Shown here: positions 53,225-61,250 of the stretch, one piece after another
How the letters are laid out: each line of letters starts with the position of its first letter
Numbering within the stretch: the first letter of the stretch is position 1
Assembly: GCF_016428585.1 (NCBI RefSeq)
Contig: NZ_JAELVR010000005.1
Span: 186,001 to 250,000 of the forward strand
From: Sedimentitalea arenosa
Lineage (GTDB): Bacteria; Pseudomonadota; Alphaproteobacteria; Rhodobacterales; Rhodobacteraceae
DNA length: 64,000 nt
Direction of reading: 5' to 3'
Translations under genes and position numbers: made by a program
Notes under the pieces: model-generated
The model's database searches: none
What the model was told of the DNA's origin: nothing
What the model saw: the letters and a program-made list of their open reading frames with translations, nothing else

Positions 53225-54766
53225 TCAGCGACCCTTGAAGAGTCCGCCGAGAATTCCACGCACGATACGGCGCCCGGTCGTCCCGGTCAGTTCCTTCATC
53301 ACGTTCTTGGTCAGCGCCTCGCCGAAACTTTCGGTCTGTTTGGTCGGGCGCGACGTTGAACGCGGCACCCGACTGCCGCTATAGCGCCGCGCGGCGTTGA
53401 ACTCGCGAAACATGGGCTCCATCTGCTCCGCGGTTTCCTCGGCCTTCTCGGCCGCGGCTGCGGCGTCTTCGGCCCGTTTGGCGAGCATCTCGAAAGCGGA
53501 TTGGCGATCAAGCGGGGTGTCGTACTTGCCGGCCATATCTGACGTCTCGAGGATCGCTGCTCGGTCCGTCTCGGCGATAGGGCCCAACTGCGAGGATGGA
53601 GGACGGATCAGCGTGCGCTCGACGATGCCGGGTACGCCCTTGTCCTGCAGCATCGATGTCACGGCCTCACCGACGCCGACCTCGCGGATGGCCACCTCGG
53701 TCGAGAAGCGCGGGTTCTCACGATAGGTTTCGGCCGCGAGCTTGAGCGCCTTGCGGTCCTTGGCGGTAAAGGCGCGCAGGGCGTGTTGAATGCGGTTGCC
53801 GAGTTGCCCGAGAATGTCCTCAGGCACGTCGGCCGGGTTCTGCGTGACGAAATAGACTCCGACACCTTTGGAGCGGATCAGCCGGGCTACCTGTTCGACC
53901 TTGTCGACCAGCGCGCGGGGCGCATCGTCAAACAGCAGGTGGGCTTCGTCGAAGAAGAACACCAGCTTGGGTTTGTCCGGGTCGCCGACTTCGGGCAGGG
54001 TTTCGAACAATTCGCTGAGCAGCCACAATAGGAAGGTGGCATAGAGGCCGGGCGCGCCCATGAGTTTGTCGGCCGCAAGGATGTTGATGCGCCCGCGTCC
54101 GTCCGCGTCGTGGCGCATCAGATCCGCGAGGTCGAGGGCCGGTTCTCCGAAGAGTTGCGCGCCGCCCTGGTTTTCGAGCACAAGGAGCCGCCTTTGGATC
54201 GCGCCGATCGAAGCTGTCGACACGTTGCCATAGCGCAGCGACAAGTCTGCCCGGTGTTCCCCGATCCAGACCAGCAAGGATTGCAAGTCCTTGAGGTCGA
54301 GCAGCGGCAGCCCCTCCTCGTCGGAAAGGCGGAAGGCGATGTTCAGGATGCCTTCCTGCGCCTCGGTCAGCTCGAGCAGGCGTGCGAGCAGCAGGGGCCC
54401 CATCTCGGCCACGGTGGTGCGTACCGGATGGCCTTGTTCGCCCAGCAGGTCCCAGAAGGTCACGGGATAGGCGCTGTAGGCATAGTCCGACAACCCGATC
54501 GTCGCGGCACGCTTGCGAAACGATTCGTCGAGCTTGTGTGCGGACGAGCCTGATCGGGCGAGACCGGAGAGGTCGCCCTTGACGTCGGACAAAAAGACCG
54601 GAACGCCCGCATCGCTGAAACCTTCGGCGAGGATCTGCAGCGTGACGGTCTTGCCGGTGCCGGTGGCTCCGGCCACCAGGCCGTGGCGATTTGCGTATTT
54701 CAGCGTCAGACCTTGCGGCTCTGCATAGTCGGCCCCGCCGCCTCCGACGAACAGCTTTTCCTGCAT
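53225..54766 (-). CDS. HerA-like ATPase, DUF853/YjgR family
   Basis: The product is 513 residues. Walker A is GATGTGKT (residues 33-40), then [16 protein letters not shown], and Walker [14 protein letters not shown] followed by [21 protein letters not shown] coiled-coil-like Ala/Glu-rich stretch ([17 protein letters not shown]) and basic C-terminus follow. The family is widespread in proteobacteria and poorly characterised. The ATG at 54766 opens directly on family sequence ([10 protein letters not shown]). It is upstream of, and on the same strand as, the caspase pair. Confidence 0.92.
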   Translation of the reverse strand: MQEKLFVGGGGADYAEPQGLTLKYANRHGLVAGATGTGKTVTLQILAEGFSDAGVPVFLSDVKGDLSGLARSGSSAHKLDESFRKRAATIGLSDYAYSAYPVTFWDLLGEQGHPVRTTVAEMGPLLLARLLELTEAQEGILNIAFRLSDEEGLPLLDLKDLQSLLVWIGEHRADLSLRYGNVSTASIGAIQRRLLVLENQGGAQLFGEPALDLADLMRHDADGRGRINILAADKLMGAPGLYATFLLWLLSELFETLPEVGDPDKPKLVFFFDEAHLLFDDAPRALVDKVEQVARLIRSKGVGVYFVTQNPADVPEDILGQLGNRIQHALRAFTAKDRKALKLAAETYRENPRFSTEVAIREVGVGEAVTSMLQDKGVPGIVERTLIRPPSSQLGPIAETDRAAILETSDMAGKYDTPLDRQSAFEMLAKRAEDAAAAAEKAEETAEQMEPMFREFNAARRYSGSRVPRSTSRPTKQTESFGEALTKNVMKELTGTTGRRIVRGILGGLFKGR

Positions 54767-54849
54767 CAGATGCGATCCTTTACCCTGCGTTCCCTGCCGA
54801 CCATACAAAGTTAACCTATAGCTGCCATATCTATTTGTGCCCGCGGATG

Positions 54850-54918
54850 TGGTCCTTTCAGGTCTGTGGGCACTTCCTCCCTGTCAGACTGGCCGTGCCC
54901 TCGGGTACGGCCTTTTTT
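54850..54918 (+). ncRNA. Probable small RNA with anti-Shine-Dalgarno loop (CcsR/cuckoo-like)
   Basis: A hairpin with stem GTCTG (54862-54866) / CAGAC (54885-54889) displays CTTCCTCCC (54873-54881) in its loop. It is followed at once by a terminator (54891-54918). This two-hairpin plan with a pyrimidine-rich anti-Shine-Dalgarno motif is like the CcsR or cuckoo small RNAs of Rhodobacter relatives. No gene lies upstream on the plus strand for the terminator to serve. The 5' end is not defined; a CCATAT sequence at 54825-54830 could be part of a stress-type promoter. Confidence 0.5.
54891..54918 (+). terminator. Rho-independent terminator of the first small RNA
   Basis: The arms GGCCGTGCCC and GGGTACGGCC form a stem of about nine pairs, followed by six T residues. 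The nearest upstream plus-strand protein gene ends over 3.6 kb away, which supports an RNA gene. Confidence 0.8.
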
Positions 54919-54978
54919 GCTCCCCCTCCTAAAGTCGCAGGCCACATTGATCTTTGGGAATTTTTTTCGTGTTTTCTG

Positions 54979-55007
54979 TTGACCCACGCACGCCCCTTTC
55001 GTAACGT
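54979..55007 (+). promoter_or_regulatory. Promoter-like sequence of the second small RNA
   Basis: TTGACC at 54979-54984 and TAACGT at 55002-55007 are 17 bases apart, the optimal spacing. The -35 matches the consensus in five of six bases and the -10 in three. A start point near 55014 would give a transcript of about 67 bases up to the next terminator. Confidence 0.45.
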
Positions 55008-55013
55008 CCGGTC

Positions 55014-55080
55014 AATAACTAAGTCGGCCAGTCCGACGGGGAGAACGCATAGAGAAGGAGGCCGTCCGGCCTCCTTTTTT
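55014..55080 (+). ncRNA. Probable second small RNA
   Basis: Between a promoter-like sequence and a strong terminator lie about 67 bases without a coding frame. They hold a small hairpin (GTCGG-CCAGT-CCGAC, 55023-55037) and an unpaired purine-rich stretch (GGGGAGAACGCATAGAGA). No known RNA family is recognised. Confidence 0.4.
55057..55080 (+). terminator. Rho-independent terminator
   Basis: GGAGGCC-GTCC-GGCCTCC is a perfect 7-bp stem with a 4-base loop, followed by six T residues. It lies 160 bp before the ialB-type gene and so ends an upstream transcript. Confidence 0.85.
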
Positions 55081-55240
55081 CATGTGTAGGGACAACGTGG
55101 TGCTGTCGCGGTGACTCTGCCCGCAGCGCGGACTGCGACCTGACAGATCCGTGCAAGGATTTCATCGTCACCCCCCTGACAGCGGTCACTGCGCGTGATA
55201 GGCCATTCGCCAGCAGTAGACCCTAACAAGAGACACAGAA

Positions 55241-55870
55241 ATGTTCAGACCCCTTTCCCTGATCACCGCGCTGGCCTTGAGCACCGCGGCCCTTCCCGTT
55301 CTCGCCCAACAGGCCGAGACCGACGACCCCGCCGCAGAGGCGACAACAGGAGATACTCCGGCGCCGGCAGCACAGAGCCCTCTTGATCTTGGACAGGAGG
55401 TCGCGACCGGTCCGCAACTCGGCGAACGCTACTCCAAGGAGAAGTTCGGCGATTGGGATCTCGCCTGCATCAAGACCGAAGGCGAGACCGACCCCTGCTC
55501 TTTGCTGCAGATCCTGACGGACGGGAACGACAATCCGGTTGCCGAAGTGTCGCTATTCCGGATCGACAATGGCGGGCAGGCTGCGGCGGGCGCGACCGTC
55601 CTTGTCCCGCTCGAAACCCTGCTGACCGCGCAACTGACGATCTCGGTCGATGACGGACCCGGCAAGCGATACAACTTCGCCTTCTGCAACCAGTTGGGCT
55701 GTGCGGCGCAGATCGGGCTGACCCAGCAGGATATCGACGCGTTCAAGCGCGGCAAGACGGCGACTGTGTCGATCGTGCCCGCGCCCGCCCCGGATCAGGT
55801 CGTGGCGCTGCCGATGTCGTTGAGCGGGTTCACCGCAGGATACGAAGCCGTCGACGTTCTTCGTCAGTAG
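55241..55870 (+). CDS. Invasion-associated locus B (IalB) family exported protein
   Basis: The product is 209 residues. The signal peptide ends near VLA/QQA, followed by an acidic Ala/Pro-rich linker and the IalB domain from about residue 65 (EKFGDWDLACIKTEG, DPCSLLQILTD, FAFCNQLGCAAQIGL). Four cysteines in the domain (ACIK, PCSL, FCNQ, GCAA) suggest disulfides. The name comes from Bartonella; in free-living relatives the role is unknown. It converges on the KAS gene. Confidence 0.88.
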   Translation: MFRPLSLITALALSTAALPVLAQQAETDDPAAEATTGDTPAPAAQSPLDLGQEVATGPQLGERYSKEKFGDWDLACIKTEGETDPCSLLQILTDGNDNPVAEVSLFRIDNGGQAAAGATVLVPLETLLTAQLTISVDDGPGKRYNFAFCNQLGCAAQIGLTQQDIDAFKRGKTATVSIVPAPAPDQVVALPMSLSGFTAGYEAVDVLRQ

Positions 55871-55883
55871 GCACAACAAAGAC

Positions 55884-55911
55884 ATCCGGCCGGATGACAG
55901 CGTCCGGCCGG
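55884..55911 (-). terminator. Likely terminator between ialB-type and KAS genes
   Basis: Two copies of the palindrome TCCGGCCGGA (55884-55893 and 55902-55911) can pair into a strong hairpin. On the minus strand it is followed by the T-rich ATGTCTTTGTT, so it fits termination of the KAS/ACP/lpxD transcript. Confidence 0.55.
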
Positions 55912-55923
55912 AGGGTCACCGTT

Positions 55924-57132
55924 CTAGATTTTGCGCAACACCAGCACCGCATTCATGCCACCGAAGGCAAAGGCGTTGGTGATTGCCACCTCGACATGCG
56001 CCTCGCGCGCCTCGTTCGGCACCACGTCCAGCGCGCATTCCGGATCGGGTTCCTCATAGCCGATCGTGGGCGCGATGATCCCGTCTCGTAGTGCCATGAT
56101 GCAGGCGAGAAGCTCGACCGCGCCGGTGCCGCCGATCAGGTGGCCGTGCATGGACTTCGTTGAACTGATCATCAGCCGGTCGGCGTGGGCACCAAAGACG
56201 TCGGCCACGGCGGCGCATTCCGTCTTGTCATTGGCGGCGGTGCCCGTGCCGTGGGCGTTGATATACCCGACCTGATCGTGCGCCACGCCTGCATCGTCCA
56301 GCGCGTTGGCCATCGCCCGCGCCGCACCTTGCTTGGACGGCATCACGATGTCGGACGCATCCGACGACATGGCGAAGCCGATCACCTCGCAGAGAATTTC
56401 GGCCCCGCGCGCGCGGGCATGTTCGAACGCCTCGAAAACGAAGATCCCCGCTCCTTCGCCCTGGACCATTCCGCTGCGCCCGAGCGAGAACGGGCGACAG
56501 GCGTCCTTGGACATGACGCGCAGTCCCTCCCACGCCTTGACGCCTCCGAAGCAGAGCATGGACTCCGAGCCACCCGTGACCATCGCCGGGGCCATGCCAC
56601 TCCGCACCATTGCAAAGGCCTGGGCCATGGCATGGTTCGACGACGCGCAGGCGGTCGAGACGGTGAAAGACGGACCCTTGAGGTTGTACTCCATGCTGAC
56701 ATGGCTTGCGGCGGCATTGTTCATCAGCTTGGGCACCACGAAGGGATGAACCCGGTTCTTGCCGTCTTCGTAAACCGAGCGGTAATTGTCATCCCATGTG
56801 CTGACCCCGCCGCCTGCGGTTCCCAGGACCACGCCCGACCGCGCCGCCAGATCGCCGCTGAAGACCAGCCCGGATTGTTCGATCGCCTGCTTGGCGGCGA
56901 TCAGGGTGAATTGCGTGAACCGGTCATACAGGGACAACTGTTGCCGATTGAAGCGGCCCTGCGCATCGAAATCACGCACTTGTCCGCCGATCCGGATCGC
57001 CAGCCTCTCGACATCACGAAACTCGAGCTCTCCTATACCGCAACGGCCTTCGCGCATCGCAGCCAGCGTCTCAGGTACGGTCTGGCCCAGAGCGTTGATC
57101 GTGCCCGCGCCGGTGATGACGACCCTGTTCAC
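55924..57132 (-). CDS. Beta-ketoacyl-ACP synthase II-type enzyme (FabF/NodE-like)
   Basis: The product is 402 residues. The Cys-His-His triad is in VSTACASSNHA, YINAHGTGTAAND and STKSMHGHLIGGTGA. It should extend an acyl chain bound to ACP. The start is 3 bp from the stop of an ACP gene, and lpxD lies beyond, so it likely serves a dedicated lipid, perhaps the lipid A acyl chain, rather than bulk fatty acid synthesis. Confidence 0.93.
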   Translation of the reverse strand: MNRVVITGAGTINALGQTVPETLAAMREGRCGIGELEFRDVERLAIRIGGQVRDFDAQGRFNRQQLSLYDRFTQFTLIAAKQAIEQSGLVFSGDLAARSGVVLGTAGGGVSTWDDNYRSVYEDGKNRVHPFVVPKLMNNAAASHVSMEYNLKGPSFTVSTACASSNHAMAQAFAMVRSGMAPAMVTGGSESMLCFGGVKAWEGLRVMSKDACRPFSLGRSGMVQGEGAGIFVFEAFEHARARGAEILCEVIGFAMSSDASDIVMPSKQGAARAMANALDDAGVAHDQVGYINAHGTGTAANDKTECAAVADVFGAHADRLMISSTKSMHGHLIGGTGAVELLACIMALRDGIIAPTIGYEEPDPECALDVVPNEAREAHVEVAITNAFAFGGMNAVLVLRKI

Positions 57133-57135
57133 CGG

Positions 57136-57414
57136 TCAGGTGCCCCGGCCTGACAGCTCTTTTGACTCTGCCATCAGCTTCTCGATGCCCGCGACGATCG
57201 CCGCGACGCTCGAGATGTCGAAATCGCTGGCGCCGGGATCATTGGCGTTGAAGGGGATCGAGATGTCGAATTCCTCCTCGATGGCGAAAATACTCTCGAC
57301 GAGCCCAAGGCTGTCGATCCCCAGGTCTTCAAGCGTACTGTCCATCGTGACGTCGGAGGGTTCAAGCACCGCCTGGTCGGCGATGATGGCGATCACCTTG
57401 TCCTGAATGCTCAT
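57136..57414 (-). CDS. Acyl carrier protein
   Basis: The product is 92 residues, acidic. The phosphopantetheine Ser is in EDLGIDSLGLVES, and a typical IFAIEEEFDISIPF recognition helix follows. A loop insertion (NANDPGASDFD) distinguishes it from housekeeping ACP. It lies between the KAS gene and lpxD, so it is probably a specialised carrier for their shared product. Confidence 0.93.
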   Translation of the reverse strand: MSIQDKVIAIIADQAVLEPSDVTMDSTLEDLGIDSLGLVESIFAIEEEFDISIPFNANDPGASDFDISSVAAIVAGIEKLMAESKELSGRGT

Positions 57415-57447
57415 CCCGGCCTCCCGATTTGTCGTTCCGGCCTTGAT

Positions 57448-58539
57448 TTAGTCTTTCGGTTCCTGTTTGAAAACAGCCTTTTGCAGCGCCGCGACGTCGC
57501 GCGCCAGTCGGGGCAGCCGGCGCTGTGCCTTGTATATCTCCGTGTGGATTTCCATCTTGACCGCGGGATAGCCCATCAGAACGCGGCCCGCCGGAACGTT
57601 CGAGAGGATCTTGGTGCCTCCGGTCGCCACGACGTTGTCTCCTATAAAGATGTTGTCCACCACGCCGACCTGTCCCGCCAGGATCACACTCTTGCCGATA
57701 TCGACCGAGCCCGAGATTCCCACCTGACCGCAGAGCAGGCAATCGGTTCCGACGCGGGTATTGTGTCCCACATGAACGAGGTTGTCGATCTTGGTGCCAC
57801 TGCCGATCTCGGTGTCGCGGATTGTGCCATTGTCGATCGTGCAATTCGCTCCGGTCTCGACGTCGTCCCCGATGGTCACGGCGCCCAAGGAATGGATGCG
57901 TACCCATTCCTGCGGTTTGGCGTCCCCTGAATCCTTCATGGTCTTGCGCACGGTTTCGGCGGTCGACACCTCTGGGGTCACAAAGGAAAACCCGTCAGAA
58001 CCGATCCGCCCGCCGGGCTGCGCGACGAAGCGTGCTCCGATGGTGACCCGCGCGCCGATGCTGACCATTTCGCGCAGATAGGCGCGTTCTCCCAGAACGG
58101 CATCCGTTCCGACAAAGCAATGTGGCCCGATCACCGAGCCGGCACCGATGCGGGCCCCCGCTCCGATCACGCTGAGCGGGCCGATCGACACGTCCGGGCC
58201 GATCTCGGCGGTTGGGTCGACCACAGCCGAAGGATGGATGCCGGGTGCGAAGCCCTGCCCCGGATCCAGCATCCGAGTCACGCCCGACATCGCCATGCGC
58301 GGGCGGGGCGCGAAGATGGCGGCGGAAAGCCCCATCGCCTGCCAGTCTGCTTCGGGCCAGAGGATCGCTGCCCGCGCCGCGCCCTTGCCAAGTTCTTCGG
58401 CGTATTTCGGAGACATGGCAAGCGCCAGATCATCAGGCCCGGCCTGCCCCGGCTCCGCTGCGCGGCCGATCGACAAATCGGTGTCGCCCACGGCTTCGGC
58501 GCCAAGCGCCTCGGCGATGTCGCTGATCTTGAAGTGCAT
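57448..58539 (-). CDS. lpxD: UDP-3-O-(3-hydroxyacyl)glucosamine N-acyltransferase
   Basis: LpxD adds the N-linked 3-hydroxyacyl chain in lipid A synthesis. The product is 363 residues: an N-terminal uridine-binding region, hexapeptide repeats (IGPDVSIGPLSVIGAGARIG) and the block DNLVHVGHNTRVGTDCLLCGQ with the catalytic His. The second His region of E. coli LpxD (NGH) here reads VVDNIFIG. The usual fabZ, lpxA and lpxB are not beside it, so a second lpxD elsewhere is possible. It is upstream of the ACP and KAS genes. Confidence 0.92.
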   Translation of the reverse strand: MHFKISDIAEALGAEAVGDTDLSIGRAAEPGQAGPDDLALAMSPKYAEELGKGAARAAILWPEADWQAMGLSAAIFAPRPRMAMSGVTRMLDPGQGFAPGIHPSAVVDPTAEIGPDVSIGPLSVIGAGARIGAGSVIGPHCFVGTDAVLGERAYLREMVSIGARVTIGARFVAQPGGRIGSDGFSFVTPEVSTAETVRKTMKDSGDAKPQEWVRIHSLGAVTIGDDVETGANCTIDNGTIRDTEIGSGTKIDNLVHVGHNTRVGTDCLLCGQVGISGSVDIGKSVILAGQVGVVDNIFIGDNVVATGGTKILSNVPAGRVLMGYPAVKMEIHTEIYKAQRRLPRLARDVAALQKAVFKQEPKD

Positions 58540-58569
58540 ATGGCCCCCCGTGTGCTGATGGGAGCGTGA

Positions 58570-60186
58570 TTACCCCTGAACGCCGGTCAGGACCACCCCC
58601 GCCCGGTCGAGCGCCTCCCAAATTCTGCCATCGCGCCCGTAAACGTCACGGCGATACTCGGCCTGGCCGGTCTGGTTCATCAGCGCGGTGCGATAGACGA
58701 TGTGCACCGGAACCGGTTGCTCAAGCGAGATCTTGGTCTCGCGTCCGGATTTCAGTGCGCGCAGGAATTCGGCGACCGGATCGGCCGCTTGCGGGGCGAG
58801 CAGCGCGTAGGCAAAGTCGAACGGATCCGCGAGACGGATACACCCATGCGAGAAAGCCCGGACGTCGCGGTCGAACAGGTTTTTCGACGGCGTGTCATGC
58901 AAATAGATGTTGTACTTGTTCGGGAACATGAACTTCACCAGACCCAAGGCGTTGGACTTGCTCGGCGGCTGGCGCATCGCGAAGGGAAAGCTGCGGGCAC
59001 TGTATTGCGCGAAATTCGCGCTGGAACGGTCCACCCGGCGGCCGCGGCTGTCGGTAATCTCGATATGGCTGACCGCGTAGGGGTTGTTCCTGAGCTTGGG
59101 CAGATATTCCTTGGTCACGATCGAGCGCGGGACGTACCAGCTCGGGTTGACCACCATGAACTCCATCTGGTCCGAGAATTCCGGGCTACGCCGGTCCGAC
59201 GTGTTCTTGCCGATGACCGAACGAGTTTCGAACGTGACCTCGCCATGGTCGACGATCCGAGCGGTGAAATCGGTCTGGTTGACCAGGATATGTCGCTCGC
59301 CCAGGTCCATGTTGATCCAGCGTTCCCGCTCCATTGCAACGATGATGGATTTCAGGCGTTCTGTGGCCGGTTTGTTGACCTCACTGATCGTCTCCTTGCC
59401 GGCAACCCCGTCGGCCACCAGCCCATGCGCCGCCTGAAAACGGCGGACCGCTTCCTGCAATGCGGAATCGTAGCTTTGGCTGGCCGTTGCGGGCAGATGG
59501 CCCATGGCGACCAAACGGTCGCGCAGGGCGATCACGGCCGCCCCCTCCTGCCCCGGCTTCAAGGTGTTTCCCGGCACCGCTGGTCCCCAACCACCCTGAG
59601 CAATCAGATCCTGCAGACGCATCTTCTCCTTCATCAGGCCACGGTACTGAGTCGAGGTCGGTGGCAAAGACTGGAGGACTGCGCGTGGGTCACCGTCCGA
59701 AAACCGTTTCAACGTCTCGAGCCGGTCGCGATAGGGCACCTCAAGCACGAGCCCCGAATCCACCCGAGACGGCACAAGAACGCCTGTCTGGACGTCGCGT
59801 GCATAGCGCAGGAACGCTTTGCTGAGGGCGACCTCGACCGAACCAAGATCGCGACTGCTGCGCGCGGACTCCATTTGCCGCATCAACCCGGCGAGATCAT
59901 AGCGCCCTATCGGCAGACCGTGCGACGGGGCCTGCGTCAGCACACGGACCAGTTCGGCGCGCCGTTCGCGATGAGCGTCGCTGTTTCCGGTCCACAGAGG
60001 GGCGTACTCCGTTTCGCGGTAAAAGGCGGAGATGTCCTCGTCACCGGCCGCTGCCTCGGCAACAGCCTGCTTGAACGCCGTCACCTGCGCCTCGGCGGGT
60101 GCGACCAGCGCCGCAACGAGCCAAGCCAGCGCAACAGCGAACACTTGAAGAATGCGGTGTGGGTTTACGGCGATCTGCTGAGCCAT
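58570..60186 (-). CDS. L,D-transpeptidase, YcbB type with peptidoglycan-binding domain
   Basis: The product is 538 residues. The signal peptide ends near APAEA/QVT. A scaffold domain, a peptidoglycan-binding domain (LKPGQEGAAVIALRDRLVAMG, about 210-265) and a YkuD domain follow, with the catalytic Cys in FSHGCIRLADP. It should form 3-3 crosslinks in peptidoglycan. It is the first gene of the minus-strand set with lpxD and divergent from an M15-like peptidase gene, an envelope grouping. Confidence 0.93.
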   Translation of the reverse strand: MAQQIAVNPHRILQVFAVALAWLVAALVAPAEAQVTAFKQAVAEAAAGDEDISAFYRETEYAPLWTGNSDAHRERRAELVRVLTQAPSHGLPIGRYDLAGLMRQMESARSSRDLGSVEVALSKAFLRYARDVQTGVLVPSRVDSGLVLEVPYRDRLETLKRFSDGDPRAVLQSLPPTSTQYRGLMKEKMRLQDLIAQGGWGPAVPGNTLKPGQEGAAVIALRDRLVAMGHLPATASQSYDSALQEAVRRFQAAHGLVADGVAGKETISEVNKPATERLKSIIVAMERERWINMDLGERHILVNQTDFTARIVDHGEVTFETRSVIGKNTSDRRSPEFSDQMEFMVVNPSWYVPRSIVTKEYLPKLRNNPYAVSHIEITDSRGRRVDRSSANFAQYSARSFPFAMRQPPSKSNALGLVKFMFPNKYNIYLHDTPSKNLFDRDVRAFSHGCIRLADPFDFAYALLAPQAADPVAEFLRALKSGRETKISLEQPVPVHIVYRTALMNQTGQAEYRRDVYGRDGRIWEALDRAGVVLTGVQG

Positions 60187-60528
60187 GAAGCGACCTCTTC
60201 GAAAAATGTGTTTACCTGATCAAACTATTGACATCGCAAACTGTTTCCGTCGGGTTGAGCCATGTCCATTCACATTTGCTCCACCACACGCGGCAAACGT
60301 GCCGTGGTGCAGGGGCGCAACGGTCAGCCGAGCCTTGCCAGAGTGCCGTTTGAGATGCGCGATAATTCGCCGAAAATGCAATGTTCTTAAAAGTTGCGTG
60401 ATAACAAGCTTGGCGGAAGCACCCGACTGTGGCATGAGTGTGACACATCCGGGGATGGATTACTAAAAATGCACACGTAACATCGTGTGCCGGCAGGAAC
60501 GAAATAGCGTACAGGACGGCGCAGAGAC
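60187..60528. promoter_or_regulatory. Divergent promoter region of two cell-wall genes
   Basis: This 342-bp gap serves the L,D-transpeptidase (minus) and M15-like peptidase (plus) genes. A GC-rich hairpin, GCGGCA-AACG-TGCCGT, lies near 60290-60306. On the plus strand GTGACA (60440-60445) and CTAAAA (60463-60468) are 17 bases apart and promoter-like. A perfect dyad follows at 60471. No gene is seen. Confidence 0.45.
60471..60490. promoter_or_regulatory. Perfect dyad at the start region of the M15-like peptidase transcript
   Basis: GCACACG-TAACAT-CGTGTGC is a 7-bp inverted repeat directly after the -10-like sequence and 38 bp before the ATG. It is placed like a repressor operator or a 5' leader hairpin. 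The binding factor is unknown. Confidence 0.45.
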
Positions 60529-61098
60529 ATGACAGAAACCAGCACATCGGGATTCACCCGGCGTTCATTGCTGGGTGCCTTCGCGGCAACGGCAGTCACG
60601 GCAGCACCAACATTCGCAAATGCAGCAGGCTTCCTGCGCGGAGGTGGCGATATTCGCCGGATCCGCATGTATTCGGGACGTACCGGTGAACGGATTGACA
60701 TGATCTACTGGATCGACGGTCACTACATCAAGGACGCCGTCAAGGAAGTGAACCACTTCATGCGCGATTGGCGCACCGACCAGACCAAGCAGATCGACCT
60801 GCGCACGGTCGACATCATGGCCGCGGCACACAACCTGATGGACGTCAGCGAACCCTACATGCTTCTGTCGGGATATCGCAGCCCACAGACGAACGCGATG
60901 CTGCGCAGCCGCTCGCGTGGCGTGGCCAAGAATTCGCTTCACATGCAGGGCCAGGCCGCCGATCTGCGGTTGTCCTCGCGCTCCGTCAACCAGATGGCCA
61001 AGGCGGCTGCTGCCTGCCGCGCAGGTGGTGTGGGACGCTACTCGCGGTCGAACTTCGTGCACATGGATTGTGGCGTGGTCCGGACCTGGGGCGGCTGA
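60529..61098 (+). CDS. YcbK/DUF882-family M15-like peptidase, Tat-exported
   Basis: The product is 189 residues. The N-terminus TRRSLLGAFAATAVTAA is a twin-arginine signal. The mature domain has GYRSPQTNAMLRS, SLHMQGQAADLRL (metal His and Asp) and FVHMDCGVVRTWG (metal His), as in MepK/YcbK-type murein endopeptidases. MepK of E. coli cuts 3-3 crosslinks, the very bonds the divergent L,D-transpeptidase would make. Confidence 0.93.
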   Translation: MTETSTSGFTRRSLLGAFAATAVTAAPTFANAAGFLRGGGDIRRIRMYSGRTGERIDMIYWIDGHYIKDAVKEVNHFMRDWRTDQTKQIDLRTVDIMAAAHNLMDVSEPYMLLSGYRSPQTNAMLRSRSRGVAKNSLHMQGQAADLRLSSRSVNQMAKAAAACRAGGVGRYSRSNFVHMDCGVVRTWGG

Positions 61099-61133
61099 GC
61101 CAGCTTCCCTTTCCACTTTCGAACACATCAACC

Positions 61134-61161
61134 GACCGTTGCCGAGGCAGCGGTCTTTTTT
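61134..61161 (+). terminator. Rho-independent terminator of the M15-like peptidase gene
   Basis: GACCGTTGCC and GGCAGCGGTC form a stem of about nine pairs including one G-T, followed by seven T residues, 36 bp after the stop codon. Confidence 0.85.
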
Positions 61162-61197
61162 TGTCGCCCTATCGTCAGAGCCGTGTTGAAAGCAATC

Positions 61198-61228
61198 GAG
61201 CCGCCCTGATGGTCAGGGCGGCTCGGTT
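61198..61228 (-). terminator. Terminator hairpin downstream of the TRAP gene
   Basis: GAGCCGCCCTGA-TGG-TCAGGGCGGCTC is a perfect 12-bp stem with a 3-base loop. It lies 26 bp beyond the TRAP permease stop. TTTT follows on the plus strand, and ATTGCTTTC on the minus strand, so it may work both ways. Confidence 0.7.
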
Positions 61229-61250
61229 TTGACAAGCGAATTGTCCTTGT

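Noticed and set aside
53225-54766. HerA-like gene as part of a Sir2-HerA or DUF4297-HerA antiphage pair
   Set aside because: No Sir2, DUF4297 or nuclease gene adjoins, and the sequence matches the common DUF853/YjgR group. Only a weaker link to the caspase pair is proposed.
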